From: Strongylocentrotus droebachiensis
Taxonomy: Eukaryota; Echinodermata; Echinoidea; Camarodonta; Strongylocentrotidae
Direction: 5' to 3'
NCBI GenBank assembly: GCA_035222895.1
Contig: JAVYIG010006568.1
Location: forward strand, 1 to 64,000
Length of the DNA stretch: 64,000 bases
Of this stretch, positions 1 through 9,139 are shown piece after piece. Position 1 is the first letter of the stretch. Every line of letters begins with the position of its first letter. Below the pieces are notes generated by a model. The model was not told the origin of the DNA. It saw nothing but the letters and a program-made list of their open reading frames with translations, and made no database searches. Position numbers and translations under genes: made by a program.

Positions 1-1690
1 CCATTCCGCGCGAAGCTTGGAAGCTTTACGATTCATTAAATCATTAGAGAAAGAAGACGATTCGTTATACCGTTCTCGAAAATAATCCTCGTCGGAATTA
101 AGTTTCCCCTACATCCCGCGCAAAGCGCGGAAGGTAACATTAAATCATTAAAGAATCGTATTACCGTTCTCGCCTCTGAATCCTCGTCTGAATTCAGGTT
201 CCCCCCCCCCCCTCTCGCGCGAAGCGCGGAAGCTTTTACGTTTCATTAAATCATTAGAGAAAGAAGACGATTCGTTGTACCGTTCTCGACTCTTAATCCT
301 CGTCTGGTAACATTAAATCATTAAAGATTCGTATTACCGTTCTCGCCTCTGAATCCTCGTCTGAATTCAGGTTCCCCCACCCCCCCCCCTCCCGCGCTTC
401 GCGCGGAAGCTTTGACGTTTCACAAGAAAAATTTACGATTTATTAAATTATTACGATTCTTTGGAGAGCTCTCGACTCTTAATCCTCGTCTGAATTCAGG
501 TTTCCCCCCTCCCGCGCTTCGCGCGGAAGCTTTTTAAGTTTCCTTTAATCATTAGAGAAAGAAGGCGATTCGTTGTACCGTTTTCGACACTAATCCTCGT
601 CTGAAATCAGTTTTCCCCATTCCGCGCGAAGCTTGGAAGCTTTACGATTCATTAAATCATTAGAGAAAGAGAAGACGATTCGTTATACCGTTCTCGAAAA
701 TAATCCTCGTCGGAATTAAGTTTCCCCTACATCCCGCGCAAAGCGCGGAAGGTAACATTAAATCATTAAAGAATCGTATTACCGTTCTTCGCCTCTGAAT
801 CCTCGTCTGAATTCAGGTTCCCCCCCCCCCCCTCTCGCGCGAAGCGCGGAAGCTTTTACGTTTCATTAAATCATTAGAGAAAGAAGACGATTCGTTTGTA
901 CCGTTCTCGACTCTTAATCCTCGTCTGAATTCAGTCCCCCCCCCCCCCCCTCCCGCGCGAAGCGCGGAGGCTTTTACGTTTCATTAAATCATTCGAAATA
1001 AGACGATTCATTGTACAGTTCTCGACTCTTAATCCTCGTCCGAATTCAGGTCCCCTCCCTTTCCCGCGCGAAGCGCAGAAGCTTTTAAGTTTCATAAGAT
1101 TATGAGTGAAAGAAGACGATTGGCTGTACAGTTCTCGACTCTTAATCCTCGTCTGAATTCAGCCCCCCCCCCTCCCGTGCTAAGCGCGGAAGCTTTTACG
1201 TTTCAAAATGTTATAAGAGAAAAAAGACGATTGGCTGTACAGTTCTCGACTCTTAATCCTCGTCTGAATTCAGGTTCCCCCCTGCCGCGGGGGCGCGAAG
1301 CGCGGAAGTTTTTAATTTTCATGAAATCATTAGAGAAAGAAGACGATTCGTTGTACCGTTCTCGAAAATAATCCTCGTCGGAATTTAGTTTTCCCTCCAT
1401 CCCGCGCGAAGCGCGGAAGCTTTTACGTTTCATTAAATCATTAAAGATTCGTATTACCGTCTCGCCTCTGAATCCTCGTCTGAATTCAGGTTCCCCACTC
1501 CCACGCTTCGCGCGGAAGCTTTGACGTTTCACAAGATTATGAGAGAAAGAAGACGATTCGCTGTACTCCGTTCTCGATTCCTAATCCTTGTCTGAATTCA
1601 GTCCCCCCCCCCCTCCCCTCTTGAGCGAAGTTTTGACGTTTCATTAAATTATTAGAGAAAGAAGACGATGCGTTTGTACCGTTCTCTATA
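1..1690. repeat. Minisatellite A: about 14 units of ~115-125 bp with a GC triloop hairpin in each
   Basis: Each unit reads roughly: C-run, CCGCGCGAAGCGCGG, AAGCTTTTACG, TTCATTAAATCATTAGAG, AAAGAAGACGATTCG, TTGTACCGTTCTCGACTC, TTAATCCTCGTCTGAATTCAG. Hairpin cores sit near 5, 120, 217, 393, 511, 625, 738, 838, 956, 1068, 1178, 1290, 1402 and 1505. At about 393, 511 and 1505 the loop is TTC instead of GAA. A block of several units repeats with a 616-bp period: the sequence from position 1 recurs from 617 with a few indels. Confidence 0.9.
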
Positions 1691-1699
1691 CTCTTAATC

Positions 1700-2330
1700 C
1701 TTTTTTCAAAGGTGTTCTTTGTCTGCTCCTTTTTCTTCCATGCCTCTTCCGATTTGGGGGGACCGCCTCCCCCCCCCCCCTCTGCTACGCGCCTGCGGTC
1801 AGATAACACATTTTGATACCTTGTCCCACCCCGCAAGCTCAGGGGGTTTAAGGCAATAAATTGCGGTCAGATAAGCATTCAGGGGCCCGTGTTAGGTCAG
1901 ATGAGCATTTTGTGTTATACCTTATTATTTTATGACACTGGCAGGTCACTATTTGGCGTGGGTTCCAGGGGGCGGAGCCCCCAAAAATCAGGGGTTTTAG
2001 GCATTACATTACCGTCAGATGAGCATCTAAGGGCCCGCCGTAGGGTCCTAGGTGGAATCCAGGGGCAGAGCCCCTGGGAGCTTAGGGGTTTTAGGCATTT
2101 AATCACGGTCAGATGTGCATATTTAGATCCCTCATTATTTTTTAACACTGGCAGTTAACTATTGTTTCTTTCTTGCTCTCATTCTATTTATTTCTCTTTA
2201 ATATACTTTTTCAAAAAAGTGGGGGGGGGGGGGGGGGGGGGGAGGGAGCTCGAGGCTCCCGATCCCCGCCCCACCTCGGGCCTGACATGTAGGAATCTCA
2301 AGAATCATATTTCTTGCCTGGCTGTAAATT
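1700..2330. repeat. Tail region of copy 1 with tandem GGTCAGATGAGCAT-type sub-units
   Basis: Sub-units of about 100-130 bp repeat the phrases CGGTCAGATGAGCAT, GGGGTTTTAGGCATT and GGAATCCAGGGG, with small GC hairpins such as GGGGGCGGAGCCCCC (about 1969-1983) and AGGGGCAGAGCCCCT (about 2051-2065). The region is collinear with 5710-6380 in copy 2. No coding potential is convincing. Confidence 0.7.
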
Positions 2331-2665
2331 TAGTAATTTGTCATTCTCCAACAAACACATACAAACGTATTTACTAAAAAGTGAGGAAAAATCTCGGAAA
2401 TTATGTCATTTCTTTCCCTTTCCTTCCTTCTCTCTTATTTTTTTGATGGGGGGGGGGGGGGGGGGGTGGTCAACAGCCTGGGAGGCAAGGCCCTTTCGGC
2501 CCCCCGATCTCCTTCTTCCCCCTTTTCTTTTTTTTCGTCCTCTTCTTTCTTTCCTTTCCCTTCTTTTCCTTTCTTCTCTCTTTTTTTTTTTTTTTTTTTT
2601 TTTTGCTGGGGGGGGGGGGGGGGGGGGGGGCAAAGCCCGCTCGGCCCCCCCTAGATCCGCGCCTG

Positions 2666-3686
2666 CGGTGCACTTACTCAGGAAATGAAATGCGCGAATT
2701 TGTAAGGCTGTAATTAAGGTGTGGGAGGTGGTCCATGCGTCTTCTTTTCTCATCCTTTCCCCTTCTCCTTTATCCTTCCTCTTTTTATTACTTTTTATTT
2801 ATTTTTATATCTTACTCTTTCAACCAGTCGATTTTTTTGTTTTGTTTTGTTGTTGTTGTTGTTGTTGTTTTTTTTTGTTGTTGAGGGGGGGGGGGGGGGG
2901 GTCACGCCCCCGTGCTATGGGGCTATGCCACTGCGTTTGGTGAATGAACGAGATAATAATGTAGTTTACCGAAACTTCTGAAAGTGAGTCTGTCTCCCTC
3001 TCTGGCCACGTTGACTTATAAAAACATTTTTTTTATTTCTATGATAGGAAAGGGTATAACCGTATGGTACTGACCTCAATATTTTGTTACCTTACGTGTG
3101 ATAGTCTTTGTCAAAAGCAAAGTAGAATACCGGTAGCAGTATTGTAAAATACTAAAATTAGCTCCTAATATAGGAAAGTTTTCTGTTATACTTTTACAAT
3201 GTTTCTTGGTAGACCACTAGACCGGCCATTCGGTATTTTAATGCAATGTCTGATGTAAGCCGTGTAACTGGTCAAAAGTCCAATGAAAACTACTTGAATT
3301 GAATCAATTATTGGAGCTAGCTTTCATGAGTCATGACTGTGAGTTCTTTAAATTATTTGAAAATTAAATTTAGGAATACAAATGTAATGCCACTCAGTTT
3401 TTTTATTGAAATATTGGCCTATAATTTATTAAGCAATTAAAATTTAAAAAAATGGAAAAAAGGATGAAAGCTCAAGCCTAAAGCTTACATACGAAAATCC
3501 ATAATCCTAATTATTATCAACAAAATTGGTACTTTTTAAGCCCCCCCCCCTCCCTATTTGTGTGTGCTGGAGAGTGGAGATATTTGTAGATTGGCCTATA
3601 GCTATCAGCACCTTTTATCAGCATTTCCAAATTCCAAGTATAAAAGTGAATCGAGCAAACAAACACATATTTATACTCTATATATT
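2666..3686. other. AT-rich spacer between repeat elements; no gene seen
   Basis: About 1 kb of mostly unique AT-rich sequence. It contains a pyrimidine-rich stretch (2740-2880), a (TTG)n run near 2848-2868 and a G run at about 2885-2901. Short ORFs here run through homopolymers and look like nothing known. Confidence 0.6.
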
Positions 3687-3694
3687 ATACTGAC

Positions 3695-3795
3695 CAGGGG
3701 CGTACGCAGGATTTTTTCAAGGGGGGGGGGGGGGGGTTTTAAAATATTTTGCTCCCGAAAATTTGAAAATCACGCCGGCCGAAAAGTCGCTCAGT

Positions 3796-3830
<35 letters not shown>

Positions 3831-3907
3831 AAGCGGACACTTTTTTTTTTTTTTTGGGAGGTCCAAAAAAAATCGCAACGACTCAGCCAGCCGAAAAGTC
3901 GCTCAGT

Positions 3908-3941
<34 letters not shown>

Positions 3942-4194
3942 AAGCGGACACTTTTTTTTTTTTTTTTTTGGTCTCGAAATTTTAACATTTGACATTTTTT
4001 TCGTTGGGGGGGGGGGGGGGTAAGGTCGCCTTATTTAGGTTAGCCGTAGGTATAATTTTTTTTTTATTTTTTTTTATTTTTTTTTTTATTAATAAGGTTT
4101 TAGGTTTTTTTAGGGGGGTTTACATACATAAAAATACCAAAGGGGGGGGGGGGGGGTTTGAACCCCCAAAACACCCCCCCTGCGTACGCCCCTG
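3695..4194. mobile_element. 500-bp hAT-type MITE with 8-bp target duplication and two 33-34 nt poly-G runs
   Basis: The left terminus CAGGGGCGTACGCAGG and the right terminus CTGCGTACGCCCCTG are inverted. The flanking octamer ATACTGAC is duplicated exactly (3687-3694 and 4195-4202). An 8-bp duplication with CAGGGGCG-type ends is characteristic of hAT transposons. Inside, a block CGAAAAGTCGCTCAGT + poly-G + TAAGCGGACAC + poly-T occurs twice. The G runs are at 3796-3829 and 3908-3940. There is no transposase, so the element is non-autonomous. Confidence 0.9.
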
Positions 4195-4202
4195 ATACTG
4201 AC

Positions 4203-4590
4203 AATCAACAAAAAATTATGGTTCACCTCGCTGCGCATGCCATCGCTGAATTAAGTTACAGTTTCGCCAAATTAAATCCGGGGGGGTGGGGTTACTCAGT
4301 CATGTTGAGACATACGGGGTGTGCTGCTCTAATGGGTAACTCTTTTACAAAAAATCCCTAAACATGGGTCCCATTTTCAACAAAAATACCCCTAAAAATG
4401 GGTCCACTTTTTCAAATCTCTCAGGGTTTTTGCCCAAAAATGTTTTAAAAAATGGGCTTTACTTCGAAAAAAAATCTCTAAAATGACCCTTATACAATGG
4501 GTAGGGGTTTCGAGGCTTCAGCGGCAGATCCCCGTTAAAACCAAATCTGAGTACCTCCCCCGGGATTAAATCAGGGATGTGAGACTGTCT
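4203..4590. other. Spacer with a possible small inverted-repeat element
   Basis: About 4265-4580 starts ATTAAATCCGGGGGGGTGGG and ends CTCCCCCGGGATTAAATC, which pair as imperfect inverted ends. Between them are short degenerate repeats of AAAAATGGGTCC. It may be another MITE; no target duplication was recognised. No coding region. Confidence 0.4.
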
Positions 4591-4598
4591 CATGCAGA

Positions 4599-6837
4599 CA
4601 GGCGCGAATCCAGGATTTCTTAGGGGGGGGGGGGGGCCAAATTTGAAACTATGCGAGCCAAATATTGGTACGTAATGCCGGGGGTCGGTGCAGGGAGGGG
4701 TGAGTTTCCCCCTCCCTCCTCCGCGAAACGCGGAAGCTTTGACGTTTCATTAAATTATTAGAGAAAGAAGACGATGCGTTGTACAGTTCTCGAAAATAAT
4801 TTTCGTATGAATTGAGTTTTTCCCCTCCCGCGCGAAGCGCGGAAAATTTTACGATTTATTTAATTATTAGAGAAAGAAGACGATTCGTTGTACCGTTCTC
4901 GAAAATAATTCTCGGATGAATTTAGTTTTTCCCCTCCCGCGCAAAGCGCGGAAAATTTTACGATTCATTAAATCATTAGAGAAAGAAGACATTTCGTTGT
5001 ACCGTTCTCGACTATTAATTCTTGTCTAAATTCAGTCCCCCCCTCCCCCTCCTGGGCGAAGCGCGGAAGCTTTGACGTTTTGTTAAACTATTAAAGAAAG
5101 CAGACGATTCGTTGTCCCGTTCTCGAAAATAATTCTTGTATGAATTTAGTTTATCCCATCCCGCGCGAAGCGCGAGAAATTTTACGATTTATTAAATTAT
5201 TAGAGAATTATAGAAGACGATTCGTTGTAGAGTTCTCGACTTTTAATCCTCGTCTGAATTCAGTTTTCCCACTTCCGCGCGAAGCGTGGAAGCTTTTACG
5301 ATTCATTAAATCATTAGAGAAAGAAGACATTTCGTTGTACCGTTCTCGACTATTAATTCTTGTCTGAATTCAGTCCCCCCCCCCTCCCGCGCAAAGCGCG
5401 AAAGCTTTTACGTTTCATTAAATTCTTTAGAGAAAGAATATGATTCGTTGTACAGTTCTCGACTCTTCATCCTCGTCGGAATTAAGTTCCCCCTCCATCC
5501 CGCGCGAAGCGCGGAAGCTTTTAAGTTTCATCACATCATTACAGATTCGTATTACCGTTCTCGCCTCTGAATCCTCGTCTGAATTCAGGTTCTCCCTCCC
5601 GCGCGAAGCGCGGAAGCTTTGACGTTTTATTAGATTATGAGAGAAAGAAGACGATGCGTTGTACCGTTCTCTATCATACTCTTAATCCTTGTCTGAACTT
5701 CAAAGATGTTCTTTGTCTGCTCCTTATTCTTCCTACGTCCTCTTCCGATTTGGGGAGGGGGGCGCCAACCCCCCCCCCTGGCTACGCGCCTGCGGTCAGA
5801 TAAACACATTTTGATACCTTGTCCGATCCCGCAAGCTCAGGGGTTTAAGGCAATAAATTACGGTCAGATACGCATTCAGGGGCCCGCCTTAGGGCCCCTG
5901 GTGGGGTCGAATCGGCTGAACCGGCCCCGGAAGCTCAGGGGATTTAGGCGTTTAATTAAGGTCAGATGAGCAATTTTTTGTTATATCTTATTATTTTGTG
6001 ACACTGGTAGGTCACTATTTGGCGTGGGGTACAGGGGCGGAGCCCCCAAAATCAGGGGTTTTATGCATTAAATTACCGTCAGATGAGCATCTAAGGGGCC
6101 CGCCGTAGGGTCCTAGGTGGAATCCAGGGGGCAGAGCCCCCGGAAGCTTAGGTGTTTTAGGCATGTAATCACGGTCAGATGTGCATATTTTGATGCCCCA
6201 TTATTTTTTTAATCTGCCAGTTAACTATTCTTTCTTTCTTGCTCTCATTCTATTTTATTTCTCTTTAATATACTTTTTCAAGAATGTGGGGGGGGGGGGG
6301 GGGAGGGAGCTTGAGGCTCCCGATCCCCGCCGTACCTCGGGCCCTGACATGTAGGAATCTCAAGAATCATATTTCTTGCCTGGCTGTAAATTTAGGAATT
6401 TGTCATTTTCCAACAAACACATACGAACGTATAATTTAATACAAATTGAGGAAAAATCTCGGAAATTATGTCATTTCAGCATTATTTGTAATCCACCGTT
6501 GTGGAATTAGAAATAAACCACGTTTGAACTTGATTTCCCCCAAGCCTCCCCCACCCCTATCAGTACGCCAGTGTCTCCTCTTTTCCTTTTTTCTTTCCCT
6601 TTCCTTCCTTCTCTCTTATTTTTTTGATTGGGGGGGGGGGGGAGGGGGGGGGGGTCAACAGCCTGGGAGGCAATTAAGGCCCTTTCGGCCCCCCTTTTCT
6701 TTTCTTTTTCCTCTTCTTTCTTTCCCTTTCTCTCATCTTCCCTTTCCCTTCTTTTCCTTTCTTCTCTCTTTTTTTTTTTGCGGGGGGGGGGGGGCAAGGC
6801 CCGCTCGGCCCCCCCCCCCCCCCTGGATCCGCGCCTG
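4599..6837. mobile_element. Complete 2.2-kb non-autonomous hAT-like element carrying a hairpin minisatellite (copy 2)
   Basis: The left terminus CAGGCGCGAATCCAGG and the right terminus CCTGGATCCGCGCCTG are inverted repeats with one mismatch. The octamer CATGCAGA is duplicated exactly at both sides (4591-4598, 6838-6845). Order inside: poly-G, minisatellite B (about 4715-5690), a tail with tandem GGTCAGATGAGCAT sub-units (about 5700-6380), then a pyrimidine-rich and poly-G/poly-C end. Terminal pattern and 8-bp duplication indicate hAT-type mobilisation; there is no transposase ORF, so an autonomous partner must have moved it. Large tandem arrays inside hAT elements are unusual. Confidence 0.88.
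4715..5690. repeat. Minisatellite B: about 8-9 units of the same GC-hairpin repeat
   Basis: Units match those at 1-1690: hairpin core CGCGCGAAGCGCG, an AT-rich ATTAAATCATTAGAGAAAG segment, a GTACCGTTCTCGA segment and a TCGTCTGAATTCAG segment. All cores here carry the GAA loop (or a variant), with no TTC loop seen, unlike array A. Confidence 0.88.
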
Positions 6838-6845
6838 CATGCAGA

Positions 6846-7990
6846 CATGCACCTCCCTGATTAAAATATAATTTATGAGTAGTTACCATGCAATAAGAAT
6901 GTTTGTCCACTGGAATTTCCTCAGTGGGTAATGAAACTATTTGAAACCTTTACCACCCTGTAAAAAAAAACGACAACGATTAACTGGGTATTGTTCAAAC
7001 TGCACGGATCGTTGAATCTCGATCTCATCATCAGTTTATAGTTCATTGTATTCTTTTTGTGACGAGCAGCTGTATGATTAATACTTTCATGTATGAACAA
7101 GGGGATGTTTCCTTGACTATAATTTGGTGTGACTTTGGTGCGCCGACTGACTTGGACAGTGGAAGTGGAATTCAGAATCAGTTTTTTGACTAGATGATAC
7201 CATTTGGAATTGCAGTTGCAAGTTCGTGTTTGAAGCGTTTTTAGCCACGCCAGTGGCATATTGCAAGTAAGTAACACAGTCAACTCCTTCGTGTATATTC
7301 AGTAGGCCTAACTAACTGTTAGGCCTATGCTCTCAATTTACTCAATTTCATTGTCCCTCTCTCTCTGTGTATGATTATGGACCTCTGCCTTGTGCAGCTG
7401 AGTCTGAAATAAAGTTCTGAATTGAATTTAATTGAATTGTGTGTTTGTCTGACTCTCACCTGCCCACTCTGTTGTCTGAGTCTTTCTCTTCTCTTTCTCT
7501 CTAGCTTGGTCATGTTGGTCGAGCAGTCAAATGTGCAAAACCAAAAGACTAAAGTCTGTTACAAAAGTAAGACTAACGTTAAAAACTTAAAAAGACAATT
7601 TTGAATTTGCCTGATCTGATGAGTGATCATTCTCAGTAGACGGTGATGAATCAATGATTGAATGAGGTCATCCTACTTCACATGTTCATCGTTCATAGAT
7701 TTTGAGTTTGACAGTCAGAATGGAAAAGAGTGCACTAAATGTAATGACTATGAGTATGACAATCGGACAAAATAAGTCAATTAATGTACAACAACATGTA
7801 TTGTGGCTGTTTGTTGTTTATTTTTTCCAGTGCATATCAATATCATTCAGTTGGGAATATTTACACCATCGTTGTTGTGTACTGTAAGTTTCAGTATTAA
7901 TTAAGTTGTGGCTTTGTCACAGGCTTGGTGATTTATGGAGTTATGATTTTGATATCAAATTATCAAGCCTTTAATACTGGGCTAGACCGA
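6846..7990. other. Region upstream of ARL5; possible LINE 3' end near 7380-7440; no gene seen
   Basis: Unique AT-rich DNA. Around 7408-7440 the phrase AATAAAGTTCTGAATTGAA followed by TTGAA-like repeats resembles the simple-repeat tail of many invertebrate non-LTR retrotransposons; this is suggestive only. Short ORFs here have no recognisable family features. A non-coding first exon of ARL5 could lie in this stretch but cannot be placed. Confidence 0.4.
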
Positions 7991-7994
7991 AAGC

Positions 7995-8070
7995 TTCAGT
8001 CTCTATAATCGTCGGTTGTTCCACTGAGACTACGTCTGGCTCCACTAGACCTCCGGTTATAGAGACTGAA
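7995..8070. repeat. Small inverted repeat (about 20-bp arms)
   Basis: TTCAGTCTCTATAATCGTCG at the left pairs with CCGGTTATAGAGACTGAA at the right around a 36-nt loop. It is probably a remnant of a fold-back element. Confidence 0.6.
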
Positions 8071-8318
8071 CGACTGCCTATACCACCACACGTTGAAGAT
8101 ATCACGGCTAGATTTTAGCCGTTAGGCCCCTCCCACAAACATGACAAACTTGCCACGGCCGTATTGTTATGCCCCCAAAATCCCCCAAAATGTCATTTTA
8201 CCTCGTGCATATCCAAATGTCAATTAGGCCTAGGCTATAATACACCGGTTCCACTTACTAACTTGATTGAAATAATCCGTTTAATGGTCCCTTTTAAGGA
8301 TATTATGGGTCAAAATCG

Positions 8319-8571
8319 ACATCCATGTAGAAAATCTTGCAAGCCGTGTTAAACTCTCGCTGCCGGAATCATCTAAATCAATCTCATCCCTTCTAGTCTA
8401 CGCCGAAGGCAAAATGATTATGAAGGAAAAACTGTGATAACGCCATTACGAACGTGTAGATGGCGCACAGTTTTTCCTTCATAATCATCTTGCCTTCGGC
8501 GTAGACTAGAAGGGATGAGATTGACGGCAGCGAGAGTTTAACACGGCTTGCAAGATTTTCAACATGGATGT
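8319..8571. repeat. Long near-perfect fold-back, arms 8319-8436 and 8466-8571
   Basis: The left arm begins ACATCCATGTAGAAAATC and the right arm ends GATTTTCAACATGGATGT. The arms match over about 106 bp with only a few mismatches, plus an extra dozen bases in the left arm near 8365-8377. The loop is 29 nt (8437-8465). A transcript would form a hairpin of more than 100 bp. It lies about 560 bp upstream of the ARL5 start exon. Whether it is a fold-back transposon or a source of small RNA cannot be told from sequence. Confidence 0.88.
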
Positions 8572-9134
8572 GCAAACTACCTTCAACATTTGCTTGAGGA
8601 GTCTCTGTGTTAATTGTTACTCATGCAACACACCTACATGTAGTTTGAATTGAAATTGGACAAGAATTGAAGTATTTAACCCAAAATAACGATTCTTTTC
8701 CCAGAGTGATAGAGCTTTGCTGTGCAAGGTAGCCTACACGAAAATGGCTGATTTTGCATTGCCAATTTGATTCTTACTTTACATCAACAGCGATCTACTG
8801 TAAAAATGTACACGCAGGGAGTGCGTTAAATTAAGTGAACTCCCTGCACGCATCTATACATGTATGTAAGTACTCAAAAACAATCTCTATTGTTGTAAAG
8901 GCAACATCAAATTGGCAAGACAAATTCAGGGTTTTTGTAATTGTAGTATTGTACATCACATGACATGTTTAACATGTAGCTCTTTATTGTCAGAAACACG
9001 TGGAAGGTACATGTAAGCCTAGACTAAGTAGTTAAAGTAATCGGACATTGATATTATTATTATTGAAAAAGATCGAAACAGAATAATCAAGAGAGTCTTG
9101 TTCTTTCCTCTTTTTTTCTTTTTCTTTTGTGCAG
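8572..9134. other. Immediate 5' flank / 5' intron of ARL5
   Basis: AT-rich DNA with no ORF of note. It ends in a strong polypyrimidine tract (about 9106-9130) and a gcag acceptor at 9131-9134, directly before the ATG-bearing exon. The tract implies splicing from an upstream untranslated exon. Confidence 0.6.
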
Positions 9135-9139
9135 ATGCA

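Larger units (their letters stand above)
1..2665. mobile_element. Left-truncated copy of the hairpin-minisatellite hAT-like element (copy 1)
   Basis: This is the same composite as the complete element at 4599-6837. A minisatellite occupies 1 to about 1690. A unique-plus-tandem tail (about 1700-2330) follows, with a G-rich and pyrimidine-rich end. The right terminus CTAGATCCGCGCCTG ends at 2665 and matches the right terminus of copy 2. The left terminus lies outside the window, so no target-site duplication can be tested. No transposase-like reading frame is present; the ORFs here are artefacts of the repeats and homopolymers. Non-autonomous status and hAT membership come from the complete sister copy. 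Confidence 0.75.

Noticed and set aside
1102..1532. ORFs on both strands in the minisatellite, up to 109 aa
   Set aside because: They simply translate repeat units and change with unit indels; no start context or homology.
1..1690. Regular direct repeats with spacers, CRISPR-like at first sight
   Set aside because: Units are ~120 bp and diverge along their whole length, with no short repeat/unique spacer pattern; a eukaryotic minisatellite inside a transposon.
2403..4023. Gly-, Pro-, Phe- or Lys-rich ORFs up to 144 aa
   Set aside because: Products of poly-G, poly-C and poly-T runs.
8319..8571. Canonical microRNA precursor
   Set aside because: Arms of more than 100 bp are too long for a standard animal precursor; kept only as a fold-back/long-hairpin candidate.
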